Shown in pieces: positions 17,847-27,000 of a DNA stretch of 32,587 nt. Made by a program: the position numbers and the translations under genes. This stretch comes from Bacteroidales bacterium (GTDB lineage: Bacteria > Bacteroidota > Bacteroidia > Bacteroidales > WCHB1-69): the NCBI GenBank assembly GCA_031286285.1, contig JAITUN010000279.1, forward strand, positions 1 through 32,587. The letters run 5' to 3'. Under the pieces are notes generated by a model. It worked only from the letters and a program-made list of their open reading frames with translations. It ran no database searches and was not told the origin of the DNA. Positions within the stretch are counted from its first letter, which is position 1, and each line of letters opens with the position of its first letter.

Positions 17847-17854
17847 TATTTTCG
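17847..17854 (+). promoter_or_regulatory. Weak candidate -7 box before udk, TATTTTCG
   Basis: One mismatch from TAnnTTTG and followed by CTGCG, resembling the box before the 4817 regulator. It lies 32 bp upstream of the uridine kinase ATG. Confidence 0.3.
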
Positions 17855-17886
17855 CTGCGAATTTTATTATCAAAAAACAAATCTCT

Positions 17887-18501
17887 ATGTATATTATTGG
17901 AATTGCGGGCGGGTCCGGCTCAGGAAAAACATCTGTAGTAAAAAAAATTGTGAATAGCTTTCCCAACGAAAGCGTGTGCGTTTTATCGCAAGATGCCTAT
18001 TACAAAGATAATGGCATCCTTACGCAAGAACAACGCGAACAGATCAATTTCGACCATCCTTCATCCATAGAATTTCCTTTACTCATTCGGCATCTTCATG
18101 AATTAAAATCTGGAAGAGCGGTTGAGATGCCAACTTATTCGTATATCACTTGTACTCGACAAAAGGATACCATTCCCATTGAACCCGGCAAAGTGGTTAT
18201 TGTTGAAGGGATTCTCATCTTTACTGATGCTGAACTCCGTGACATGATTGATTTAAAAGTTTTTGTTGATACAGAAGCAGATGAGCGTATCATCAGAATT
18301 ATTCAAAGAGATGTGAATGAAAGAGGTAGAGGGTTAGACAAATCTATTCGTCATTATGAGAAGTTTGTAAAGCCCATGCATGAAACTTTTATAGAGCCTT
18401 CTAAAAAATTTGCCGATATTATTATTCCGGAAGGAGGACACAATGCGAAAGGAATCGATATATTGATCTCTAAAATTCGGTGGATGTTACACGAAGTATA
18501 A
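17887..18501 (+). CDS. udk: Uridine kinase
   Basis: 204 aa, the usual size. It phosphorylates uridine and cytidine with ATP or GTP in pyrimidine salvage, in the cytoplasm. The P-loop GGSGSGKT is at residues 8-15. LSQDAYYKD is the substrate-side DxYY motif, followed by NFDHPSSIEF, the VIVEGILIF strand and RIIRIIQRDVNERGR with the lid arginines. All match the Udk family. Its stop shares one base with the start of the glycosyltransferase gene (TAATG), so the two are translationally coupled. Confidence 0.95.
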   Translation: MYIIGIAGGSGSGKTSVVKKIVNSFPNESVCVLSQDAYYKDNGILTQEQREQINFDHPSSIEFPLLIRHLHELKSGRAVEMPTYSYITCTRQKDTIPIEPGKVVIVEGILIFTDAELRDMIDLKVFVDTEADERIIRIIQRDVNERGRGLDKSIRHYEKFVKPMHETFIEPSKKFADIIIPEGGHNAKGIDILISKIRWMLHEV

Positions 18502-19658
18502 TGAAACTTCACATTGCCATTCCCGCCCTTGACGAATTGGATTTTCTGCCGAAAACCCTTGACGCAATTGCCCAACAAAAAACAGATTTTCTTTTTACCG
18601 TTTATGTTTGTGTAAACCAACCGGATGAATGGTGGCATAACGCAGAAAAAATTAATATATGTAAAGACAACCAAAAATTACTTTATTTTCTTAAAGACTT
18701 TAAAGCTTTTAACATAATCACAATAGATAAAACCTCGCCAAATCAGGGATGGAAAAACCGAGAGTACGGGGTTGGCTGGGCGCGAAAAATACTCTTTGAA
18801 GAGATTATGAAAACAGCGCATGACGAAGATGTAATTATCAGTTTGGATGCCGATGCCTTGTTTGATGAATCTTATTTCCAATCCATTGGAGAAAATTTTA
18901 TCAAAAACAAGATTGAGGTTCTTTCTCTGCCCTATTATCATAAACTCACAAATGATGAGCGTGCAAACCAAGCCATTTTACGTTATGAGATTTTTTTGCG
19001 CAACTATTTCATCAATATGCACCGGATTGGTTCGCCTTACACGTTTACTGCAATTGGTTCCGCTATTGCTTTAAAAGTATTTGTGTTACGTAAAATTCGT
19101 AATATAACTCCCCTTAGCAGCGGTGAAGATTTTTATCTGTTGCTAAAACTCCGAAAGATGACACCCATATCAAACTACAACTCCGAGCTCGTGTATCCCG
19201 CTGCACGATTCTCTACCCGAGTGCTTTTTGGTACAGGTCCTGCAATGATTAAAGGAAGTAGCGGCGACTGGGAAAGTTATCCCATCTATCATCATTCATT
19301 ATTTGAAAAAATTAAAAAGACATATAACATTATTCCTGAACTTTTTACTAAAGATATTGAGACTGAATTTATAGATTTTCTAAAAAAACAATACAAATCA
19401 GATGATTTGTGGAGTCCTTTGCGTAAAAATTTTAAAACATTGCACCAATTTACTCGTGCATTTCATGAAAAAGCAGATGGATTGCGGATTTTGCAGTTTT
19501 TGAAAGCGAAAAATAGTGAGGTGCAGATTAGTGATGAACAGGCGTTGAAAGAGAACTTGGAGGTTTTTGTTTCAAGTTACGAGTTACAAGTTACGAGTTA
19601 TGAGTTACGAGAAATAAGGGATTTATTGTTTAAGATAGAGATGAGGTTGCGACGTTGA
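18501..19658 (+). CDS. Family 2-like glycosyltransferase
   Basis: 385 aa from ATG 18501, whose A is the last base of the udk stop; the upstream in-frame start at 18480 would lie inside udk. The N-terminus MKLHIAIPALDELDFLPKTL is the opening strand and helix of a GT-A fold, and SLDADALFD is the DxD-type metal/nucleotide-sugar site. TAIGSAIALK and SSGEDFYLLLKL fit the acceptor and catalytic-loop region of GT2 enzymes. There is no membrane segment. Its product could be a lipopolysaccharide or other surface glycan; acceptor and sugar cannot be told. The C-terminal part contains a heptamer array read as YELQVTSYELRE, ending in a charged helix. Confidence 0.8.
   Translation: MKLHIAIPALDELDFLPKTLDAIAQQKTDFLFTVYVCVNQPDEWWHNAEKINICKDNQKLLYFLKDFKAFNIITIDKTSPNQGWKNREYGVGWARKILFEEIMKTAHDEDVIISLDADALFDESYFQSIGENFIKNKIEVLSLPYYHKLTNDERANQAILRYEIFLRNYFINMHRIGSPYTFTAIGSAIALKVFVLRKIRNITPLSSGEDFYLLLKLRKMTPISNYNSELVYPAARFSTRVLFGTGPAMIKGSSGDWESYPIYHHSLFEKIKKTYNIIPELFTKDIETEFIDFLKKQYKSDDLWSPLRKNFKTLHQFTRAFHEKADGLRILQFLKAKNSEVQISDEQALKENLEVFVSSYELQVTSYELREIRDLLFKIEMRLRR
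19573..19614. repeat. Heptamer array (YRAGTTA), six units, in glycosyltransferase
   Basis: CAAGTTA, CGAGTTA, CAAGTTA, CGAGTTA, TGAGTTA, CGAGAAA. The core is the same sequence as in the subtilase gene 2 kb upstream. It encodes a short insertion-like stretch near the C-terminus. Confidence 0.75.
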
Positions 19659-19682
19659 ACTAAATCTTTTTGTATTTTTCTC

Positions 19683-19690
19683 TATTTTTG
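19683..19690 (+). promoter_or_regulatory. -7 promoter box, TATTTTTG
   Basis: Perfect TAnnTTTG box followed by CCCGC, 25 bp upstream of the ATG at 19716. No clear -33 TTG. Confidence 0.55.
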
Positions 19691-19715
19691 CCCGCGCAAG
19701 CATTAATTCATATTT

Positions 19716-21320
19716 ATGAAAAATTTTTTAATCTGTATTTCGTTTTTTTTCGTTTTGCAAACGGTCTCTTTTTCTCAAAATATTTCACCAATTTCATTTC
19801 CTGATAATAAATTTTTAGAGAGTATAATGCAGCTTTCTTTTAAACAACTTTATGATAGTGCCAACTACTATTTTGACAAAAGAGATTCTTACACGGCGTT
19901 AATTTACTACAACTTACTCATTAACAAGACTATTAAAAATAACAACCTTGATCAACAAAAAATAATTGTTGAAGCATTGAATAAGATTTCGGTGGCATAT
20001 TTTCATTTGTCAGATTACAGAAACTCATACAATGCTTTGATTCAAGCATTACATCTTTGTGAAAAATACAACTATGAGTCTTATTTCTCAAAAATATTCA
20101 CCAATATGGGGAATATCTATTTTCGTTTTAAAAGATTTGATAAAGCAATCGAATTTTATTCAAAGGCGTTGACTTTTAATCAAGACAGCGCTACAATTGT
20201 GGTTTTATATAACAACTTAGGCGCTGCTGAATTAGAAGCAGGAAATATAGATAGTGCGTTTTATTTTCTAAAAAAATCATTGAAATTTAGCGATTTGTAT
20301 GAAGAGTTTTTTTTATCGGATATATGGAATAACATGGCATCATATTATCATAAAAAACGACAGTACGATTCTGCATACTATTTTTATCAAGCATCATTAT
20401 TAGTTGCAAGAAACAATAGCAGATACTCAAGAGAAGCACAAAATTTGTCTGATTTGGGTAGATTGTTTTTTGATTTAAATCAAACGGATTCAGCATTAAG
20501 TTATATTTATTTAGCTAATAATGTGGCCAATGAGTACAACTTTCCAAGATTTATTGCAGAAAATCATCTTACTTTATCAAAAATAAAAGAAGCCCAAGGG
20601 AAAACAAAAGAAGCGCTTGAGTATTATAAAGAATACAGTCAGTTAATGGATACTCTCTTAAATGTAGAAAATTTCGGTGAGATAAGTCAAATACAGCGTA
20701 TGTATGAAGTTGGAAAAACGAACAAACAAATTGAACAACTAAATATGGAAAAGCAGATTAAGGCGCGTACCATTTTTCATCAAAAAATTATTTTGTTTGT
20801 TTTGTTATTTACTACTACTATTTTATTGATAGTTGTTTACCAAAAAAGAAATTTAAACAAGGCATATAAGACGTTATTTGAAAAAAATATTGAAATCATT
20901 GATCTTCAAAAATCGTCTGATAAATATCAGAACAAAAAACAGAAAACTGCTCTTGCTGATGATTTACAGGAAGAACTTATGGATAGAATTTCAAATATAA
21001 TGGAGGACACACTGGTTATTTGCGATCCAACTTTTACAATTAATAAATTAGCAACGATGTTGCAATCCAATCACACTTATGTTTCTCAGGTAATAAACAC
21101 TGTGTTTGAAAAAAACTTTCGTTCTTTTCTAAACGGTTATCGAATTAAAGAAGCACAACGACTTTTTTCCGAACCCAATGCTTCAAAATATACTATTGAA
21201 GCTGTTTCACTACAAGTGGGCTTTAAATCCCGAAGTGCTTTTCGCGAGGCTTTCAAAGAGATAACCGGAGTAAGCCCAAATTATTACTTTAAGAAAATTC
21301 AGAATAGAATTAATGATTAA
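19716..21320 (+). CDS. TPR-transmembrane-AraC hybrid regulator, paralogue of 3144-4817
   Basis: 534 aa. It has a signal peptide (about 1-20, ending VSFSQ), TPR units over about residues 45-330 (TNMGNIYFRFKRFDKAIEFY and others), a transmembrane helix (about 357-375) and a C-terminal AraC-type double HTH (about 442-528; LQSNHTYVSQVINT, VGFKSRSAFREAFKEITGVS). It aligns along its whole length with the 3144-4817 product, and the HTH halves are nearly the same (shared KNFRSFLN, GVSPNYY), so the two may bind related sites. The TPR halves are more divergent and may sense different inputs. It has its own -7 box 25 bp upstream. Its stop codon lies inside a heptamer array. Confidence 0.88.
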   Translation: MKNFLICISFFFVLQTVSFSQNISPISFPDNKFLESIMQLSFKQLYDSANYYFDKRDSYTALIYYNLLINKTIKNNNLDQQKIIVEALNKISVAYFHLSDYRNSYNALIQALHLCEKYNYESYFSKIFTNMGNIYFRFKRFDKAIEFYSKALTFNQDSATIVVLYNNLGAAELEAGNIDSAFYFLKKSLKFSDLYEEFFLSDIWNNMASYYHKKRQYDSAYYFYQASLLVARNNSRYSREAQNLSDLGRLFFDLNQTDSALSYIYLANNVANEYNFPRFIAENHLTLSKIKEAQGKTKEALEYYKEYSQLMDTLLNVENFGEISQIQRMYEVGKTNKQIEQLNMEKQIKARTIFHQKIILFVLLFTTTILLIVVYQKRNLNKAYKTLFEKNIEIIDLQKSSDKYQNKKQKTALADDLQEELMDRISNIMEDTLVICDPTFTINKLATMLQSNHTYVSQVINTVFEKNFRSFLNGYRIKEAQRLFSEPNASKYTIEAVSLQVGFKSRSAFREAFKEITGVSPNYYFKKIQNRIND

Positions 21321-21342
21321 TGGTTAATGATAAATGAACAAT
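21308..21342. repeat. Heptamer array (GRTTAAT), five units
   Basis: AATTAAT, GATTAAT, GGTTAAT, GATAAAT, GAACAAT. It covers the last codons and the stop (21318-21320) of the TPR-AraC gene. Confidence 0.65.
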
Positions 21343-21346
21343 TAAT

Positions 21347-21394
21347 AATTCAAAATTCATAATTCAAAATTTCTTTCTGCTTTTTGCTTTTTTG
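21347..21394. repeat. Two adjoining heptamer arrays (AATTCAW and TTTNTGC)
   Basis: AATTCAA, AATTCAT, AATTCAA at 21347-21367, then TTTCTGC, TTTTTGC, TTTTTTG at 21374-21394. The second set repeats the unit found in the subtilase signal peptide at 16141-16168. Confidence 0.65.
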
Positions 21395-21458
21395 GTTGAT
21401 TTCAACAAAACTGACCATCCACAAGGAGTAACAGTGCCTTTTCTTTTTCTTAAAGCCA

Positions 21459-21466
21459 TATTTTTG
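21459..21466 (+). promoter_or_regulatory. Orphan -7 promoter box, TATTTTTG
   Basis: Perfect TAnnTTTG box followed by CCGC, the same extended form as at other genes here, but with no protein gene downstream on this strand before the terminator. Confidence 0.45.
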
Positions 21467-21471
21467 CCGCA

Positions 21472-21669
21472 TCAAACAAAAAAACGATTATGTGCTTTCC
21501 AATGACAAAACAAACAAACAAACAAACAAACCACCAACTAAAAATTATGGAGAACTATTTTTATTAAATAATTACCCAGGAATTGGTTAATTAATATTTT
21601 GTGGTTGATCGTAGGGACAGGTAACTCTTTCCCTACAAAAAAAGCCCCGAATTTTTCGGGGCTTTTTTT
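21472..21669 (+). ncRNA. Possible small RNA of about 200 nt
   Basis: Defined only by signals: a -7 box at 21459-21466 predicts a start near 21472, and a strong intrinsic terminator ends at 21669. In between are a possible stem AACCAC/GTGGTT (21529-21534 with 21601-21606) and the inverted repeat GTAGGGA/TCCCTAC. No known RNA family was recognised. It could equally be the trailer of the TPR-AraC transcript. Confidence 0.3.
21637..21669. terminator. Strong bidirectional intrinsic terminator
   Basis: Stem GCCCCGAA (21644-21651) with TTCGGGGC (21655-21662), loop TTT, flanked by seven A on one side and seven T on the other, so it works in both directions. It serves glnS (minus, stop 15 bp away) and whatever is read rightward from the spacer or the TPR-AraC gene. 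Confidence 0.93.
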
Positions 21670-21684
21670 AGGTATTTGAAAACA

Positions 21685-23307
21685 TTATTGTTTCAACCCT
21701 ACCGTCTTATTAAACACCAGTTTTTCTTCAGTAGAATCTTTATCCATACAGAAATAGCCGATACGCTCAAATTGGTAATACTGTGCTGCATTTTTTTTGA
21801 AGATATTCTTTTCAATTAGTCCGTTAACTACTGTCAATGAATTGGGGTTAATATATTCAATAAAAGTTTTACCCTCTTCGGTGTTGTCGGGTTCGGGAAC
21901 AGTAAACAAACGCTCGAACAGGCGGATTTCTGCCGGTTTGGCAAAGTTCTCGGCAATCCAGTGGATAGTGGCTTTTACTTTTCTGTTGCACTGCATTCCG
22001 CTCTTTGTTTCCGGGTCATAAGTGCAGTGAATTTCGGTAACATTTCCTTCTGAATCTTTAACAACATGCGTACATTTAACGATGTAGGCGTATTTCAAAC
22101 GCACTTCTCTGTCAATAGTTAAGCGGAAGAAGTTTTTATCGGCATCTTCTTTAAAATCGTTACGTTCAATATACAATATTTTACCAAACTGTATCTCTCT
22201 TGTTCCGGCTTCCGGGTCTTCGGGGTTATTTATTGCGGGCAACGGTTCTGTTTCGTTTTCAGGATAATTATCAATAATCAACTTAACAGGCTCTAAAAGC
22301 GCCATGGTTCTGATTGCGGTTTTGTTGAGATATTCTCTTGCGCAAAACTCTAATAAACTCACGTCAATCACATTTTCTCGTTTTGCAACGCCCACGGTTT
22401 CTGCAAAATTACGAATTGCTTCGGGCGGGTAGCCGCGCCGGCGCAAACCGGATATAGTAGGCATGCGCGGGTCGTCCCAGCCCATTACAAAGTTTTCGTT
22501 TACCAACTGCAACAGTTTACGTTTGCTCATAATGGTGTAGTTCAGATTTAAACGGGCAAACTCAATTTGTTGCGGGTGATGAATCTCCAGCACCTTGCAG
22601 AACCAATCGTACAGCGGGCGATGCACTTCAAATTCTAATGTGCAGATTGAGTGCGTAATCCCCTCAATAGAGTCGCTTTGTCCATGTGCATAGTCGTACA
22701 TGGGGTAGATACACCATTGGTTTCCGGTGCGGTGGTGTTCTGCAAAGAGAATGCGATACAAAATGGGGTCGCGCAGATGCATATTGGGCGAGGTCATATC
22801 GGCTTTGGCACGTAACACGCGACTTCCTTCAGGGAACTCTCCGGCACGCATTCTACGAAACAAGTCCATATTTTCCTCAGCGCTTCTGTTGCGGAATTTG
22901 CTTTCCGTGCCGGGTTTTGTTGGGGTTCCGCGTTCTATACTGATCTCTTCCTGCGTAGAGTCATCCACGTATGCCAAGCCGCGCGAAATCATCCACTCCG
23001 CCCATGCATACAGTTGCTCGAAATAATCGGAAGCATAATGTTCCGATGCCCATTGAAACCCCAACCACTGGATATCCTCTTTGATGGAATCCACGTATTC
23101 AACCTCCTCTTTTGTGGGGTTCGTGTCGTCGAAACGCAGGTTGCACAAGCCGTTATATTTCTTTGCCAAACCAAAATTCAGACAAATAGATTTAGCATGA
23201 CCGATATGCAGATAGCCGTTCGGCTCCGGCGGGAAACGGGTGTGTACACGCGATTCGTTCTTCCCGTTTTTAAGGTCTTCTTCAATAATTTCTTCAATAA
23301 AATTCAT
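21685..23307 (-). CDS. glnS: Glutaminyl-tRNA synthetase
   Basis: 540 aa from ATG 23307; a start 7 codons further up (23328) is possible but adds an odd MRNYYLS and comes within 5 bp of the promoter box. It charges tRNA-Gln with glutamine. It is a class I synthetase with HIGH at residues 34-37 (GYLHIGHAKS) and a KMSKS equivalent MSKRK at 260-264. NLRFDDTNPTKEE lies in the Gln/Glu-specific catalytic domain, and the C-terminal anticodon-binding beta-barrels are present (FGKILYIERNDF). Length and motifs are normal for bacterial GlnRS. It is monocistronic, between its own -7 box and the terminator at 21637-21669. Confidence 0.96.
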   Translation of the reverse strand: MNFIEEIIEEDLKNGKNESRVHTRFPPEPNGYLHIGHAKSICLNFGLAKKYNGLCNLRFDDTNPTKEEVEYVDSIKEDIQWLGFQWASEHYASDYFEQLYAWAEWMISRGLAYVDDSTQEEISIERGTPTKPGTESKFRNRSAEENMDLFRRMRAGEFPEGSRVLRAKADMTSPNMHLRDPILYRILFAEHHRTGNQWCIYPMYDYAHGQSDSIEGITHSICTLEFEVHRPLYDWFCKVLEIHHPQQIEFARLNLNYTIMSKRKLLQLVNENFVMGWDDPRMPTISGLRRRGYPPEAIRNFAETVGVAKRENVIDVSLLEFCAREYLNKTAIRTMALLEPVKLIIDNYPENETEPLPAINNPEDPEAGTREIQFGKILYIERNDFKEDADKNFFRLTIDREVRLKYAYIVKCTHVVKDSEGNVTEIHCTYDPETKSGMQCNRKVKATIHWIAENFAKPAEIRLFERLFTVPEPDNTEEGKTFIEYINPNSLTVVNGLIEKNIFKKNAAQYYQFERIGYFCMDKDSTEEKLVFNKTVGLKQ

Positions 23308-23325
23308 GCTTAAATAATAATTGCG

Positions 23326-23333
23326 CAAAAATA
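23326..23333 (-). promoter_or_regulatory. -7 promoter box for glnS, TATTTTTG
   Basis: Perfect TAnnTTTG on the minus strand followed by CGCAA, 18 bp before the ATG at 23307. It is divergent to the thiamine pyrophosphokinase box 45 bp away. Confidence 0.55.
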
Positions 23334-23378
23334 AACTATTTTAGGAATAAGAAAAAGGTAAAATCTGCGGACAAAATA

Positions 23379-23386
23379 TACTTTTG
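23379..23386 (+). promoter_or_regulatory. -7 promoter box for thiN, TACTTTTG
   Basis: TAnnTTTG match followed by CCACC, 22 bp upstream of the ATG at 23409. No -33 TTG at the standard spacing. Confidence 0.5.
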
Positions 23387-23408
23387 CCACCTAATAATAG
23401 CAACAATA

Positions 23409-24047
23409 ATGAAATCTATACAAGCCAAAATCGTCATCATTGCAGATGGCGAAAAACCATCGCACGAAATCCCTTTAACTATTTTAAATAATGCTGAAGT
23501 AGTAGTTTGCTGCGATGGAGCCATCTCGTTTTTAGAGCAACAAAAGATTACTCCTCACATCATTATTGGTGACTGTGACTCTATTACCTCGGAACAAAAA
23601 GAGAAATACAGGTCGATTATTCATATAGATAAAAACGATTCTTACAATGATTTACAAAAAGCGATAAAATATTGTATGGCAAATAGATGGCAGGATGTTG
23701 TGATTCTCGGTGCTTCCGGCTGGCGCGACGACCATTTCCTTTCCAATATTGGAATTTTAATACATTATGCTAACCGTCTTTCATTAACGATGGTTACCAA
23801 CCATGGTGTTTTTACACCGATAAACAAAACTACAACATTTAACAGTTATCCCAAGCAGCAGATCTCTATTTTCAGTTTCTCTCCTAATACTGAAATTACT
23901 TACCATGGATTAAAATATCCTGTTTACAGACAACGATTTAAAGAATTGTGGGAGGGTTCACTAAACGAAGCAGTAGCAGAAAGTTTTACTGTTGATATAG
24001 AGGGAAATGGGAAGATATTAGTATTTTCACAATTTCAAGCATTTTGA
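23409..24047 (+). CDS. thiN: Thiamine pyrophosphokinase
   Basis: 212 aa, typical size. It transfers pyrophosphate from ATP to thiamine, giving thiamine diphosphate in one step (salvage). Family motifs in order: VVCCDGA (D36), IIGDCDS (D55, D57), the DKNDSYNDLQKA segment (D81, a degenerate form of the usual DKTDTEKA), GASGWRDDHFLSN (101-113, the GGRxDH-type motif) and the C-terminal beta-domain with SFSPNTEITYHGLKYPV. It is a single gene, divergent from glnS and convergent with ileS; no thiamine transporter or TPP riboswitch was seen nearby. Confidence 0.92.
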   Translation: MKSIQAKIVIIADGEKPSHEIPLTILNNAEVVVCCDGAISFLEQQKITPHIIIGDCDSITSEQKEKYRSIIHIDKNDSYNDLQKAIKYCMANRWQDVVILGASGWRDDHFLSNIGILIHYANRLSLTMVTNHGVFTPINKTTTFNSYPKQQISIFSFSPNTEITYHGLKYPVYRQRFKELWEGSLNEAVAESFTVDIEGNGKILVFSQFQAF

Positions 24048-24097
24048 AAATTAACTCAAATATGCTATGTGTTGCTATTCATTTTCTGTTTTATTAA

Positions 24098-27000
24098 TCA
24101 ACTTATAGCCACATCAATATCAATATTTTCCACAATCTCAAACCGTGTTTTTTCAGGATTGTTTATTGTGGAAACAATCTCAAATTTTCTGCACAGTGTT
24201 TCCGATTTAATGTACTCTTCAAATCTGCGGAATGCGGCGTCGGTTTCGGGATGGCTTTGCAACGTAATGGTAATCGTATCTGTTACTTCTAAAAGGCTGT
24301 CTTTGCGGTAGTTTTGAATGCGGTTTACCAATTCGCGGGCATACCCCTCCTCTTTCAATTCCTGAGAGATGGTAATATCCAACGCCACAGTCAGCGCCCC
24401 TTGGTTGGCAACTACCCACCCCGGAATATCTTCGGCAATAATCTCTACATCAGAAAGAAGGAGTTCAACTTGTTCTCCCTCAATGTCGAAATTAAGTTGC
24501 CCCTCTTTTTCAATTTGGGTAATCTCTTTTTGGGTAAATGCAGCCACTTTTGCGGCAATCGCTTTCATTATTTTGCCATATTTCGGACCCAGCGTTTTGA
24601 AATTAGGCTTGATCTTTTTTACCAAAATTCCTTCGCTGTCTTCCACAAACTCAATCTCCTTTATATTTACTTCGTGCATAATGAGAGGTTTTACTTTCTC
24701 AATTTGAGCGATGAAATTCGATGTTTCTAAGATAGGAATCATAATTTTACTTAAAGGCTGGCGCACGCGGATGTTCGATTTTTTGCGCAAGGAGAGAGTC
24801 ATGGAGCAGATCTGTTGCGCCAACTCCATCCGCTCTTCCAACGGTTTGTCAATCCATACTTCATCCACTTTTGGAAAATCGGATAGATGAATAGATTCCA
24901 CCTTTTCTTTTTGGGTAACCGCGTTCAGATCCAAAAATAGTTTGTCCATAAAGAAGGGCGCAATGGGAGATGCTAATTTGGCAATTGTTACCATACAAGT
25001 ATAGAGCGTTTGGTACGCCGAGATCTTGTCTTCGCTGTAATCTCCTTTCCAAAATCTTCTGCGCGAAAGGCGTACATACCAGTTGCTCAAAAATTCATCC
25101 ACAAATTGTTGAATATCGCGACCCGCTTTGGTAGGTTCATAATCCGCGTAGTTTTCGTCGCAGTTTTTAATTAACGTATTCAATTCCGACAAAATCCATC
25201 GGTCAATTTCGGGGCGGTTTTCGATTAAGATCTCTTCTTCTTTGTAAGTAAAACCGTCAATATTGGCATACAATGCAAAGAAATTGTAGGTATTGTAAAG
25301 CGTTCCGAAGAATTTGCGTTGCACCTCTTTAATCCCCTCTTCGTCAAATTTAAGGTTGTCCCAAGGTTGAGCATTGGTGAGCATATACCAGCGGGTGGCA
25401 TCAGCGCCGTACTTTTCAATGGTTTGGAACGGGTCGGCGGCATTGCCCAGCCGTTTCGACATTTTGTTGCCCTCTTTGTCCAACACCAATCCGTTAGAAA
25501 CGACTGTTTTAAATGAAACGCTGTCGGAGATCATCGTAGCGATGGCGTGCAGGGTAAAAAACCAGCCGCGCGTTTGGTCCACCCCCTCCGCAATAAAATC
25601 GGCAGGGAATTTTTTCTCAAAGATCTCCTTGTTTTCAAAGGGATAGTGCCATTGACAATAAGGCATGGCGCCGCTGTCGAACCAAACATCAATCAGATCC
25701 AATTCGCGGGTCATTTTTTTGCCGGTTGGAGAAACCAAAAAGATCTCATCCACATAAGGGCGGTGTAAGTCAATTTTGTCGTAGTTTTCTTTGCTGAAGT
25801 TGTTAGGAATAAAATCTTTGTAAGGATTTTCCTTCATTATTCCGGCAGTTACGGCTTTTTCAATTTCGCTGTACAGTTGCGCAACTGAGCCGATGCAGAT
25901 CTGTTCTTTCTTATCTTCCGACATCCAGATGGGGAGCGGCACACCCCAAAAGCGCGAGCGCGACAAATTCCAATCCACTAAGTTTTCGAGCCAGTTTCCG
26001 AACCGCCCGGAACCGGTAGCTGCCGGTTTCCATAAAATAGTGTCGTTCAACTCCATCATCCGTTTTTTATAATCGGTGGTTTTAACAAACCATGAATCTA
26101 AGGGATAGTACAACACCGGTTTATCGGTGCGCCAGCAGTGGGGATAGTTGTGCGTGTATTTCTCGATTTTAAATGCTTTGCCGTTCAGTTTCAGCCAAAT
26201 TGCCAACTCCACGTCCAAACTCTCCTCCTGTTTTTCCTCCTCTTTTTCATAATCGGGTTTCACATACCTTCCGGCAACGGTTTTATACAAGTCAATGTTA
26301 ACGCATTCTTTTACAAACTTTTCATCTAAATCTTCTATGCGGTAGAATTTTCCGGTTTTGTCCACCATCGGTTGGCGGTTTCCTTGTTTGTCAATGAGGA
26401 TCAGCGGAGGCACGCCGGCTTCTTGCGCCACGCGCTTGTCGTCTGCGCCGAACGTTGGGGCGATGTGCACAATTCCGGTACCATCGGCAGTAGTAACATA
26501 ATCGCCGGAAATGATGCGAAATGCTCCATCTCCCGGATTTACATACGGGATCAGTTGCTCATACTCGGAACCCACCATTTTTGCGCCGGTAGTTTCTGCC
26601 AAAACACGGTAGGGAATATTCTTGTCTCCCTGTTTATATTCATCGAAAGGAAGTTCTGCGTTTTTTTCAGGGAAATAGGTGTGCAGTAACGGTTTCGCCA
26701 AAATCACTTTAATGGGAGCGCCGGAGTAGGGGTTGTAGGTATCCACCAACAGATATTCAATTTTTTCGCCCACTGCCAGTGCAGTATTGGAGGGTAATGT
26801 CCAGGGGGTGGTTGTCCATGCCAAAACAAACACATTATCCGGTATTTCGCCACCCTCTTCGCCTGTCCACGGGCATTTCTGATTTTTGGGCTGTTGGGTT
26901 TTCAGTTTAAACATAGCCACTGCAGTAGTATCTTTTACATCTTTGTAACATCCGGGCAGGTTCAGTTCGTGGGAACTAAGTCCTGTTCCGGCAGCCGGCG

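Larger units (their letters stand above)
21321..21684. other. Spacer between convergent genes, no clear protein gene
   Basis: 364 bp. It holds heptamer arrays (to 21394), an orphan TATTTTTG box (21459-21466), an AAAC tetramer run (about 21507-21530), an inverted repeat GTAGGGA/TCCCTAC (21611-21617 with 21630-21636) and the terminator at 21637-21669. The only small frame after the box is 25 codons (21490-21567) and partly made from the AAAC run; I do not call it a gene. Confidence 0.7.

Noticed and set aside
15484-21394. CRISPR array
   Set aside because: Repeats are 7-8 bp and directly adjacent, with no spacers of 25-40 bp and no cas genes.
21490-21567. 25-codon frame after the orphan promoter
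   Set aside because: Its middle is built from the AAAC tetramer run and no start signal or conservation can be seen, so it is not called as a gene.
24048-24097. Terminator between convergent thiN and ileS
   Set aside because: No GC stem with a T-run could be found in these 50 bp.
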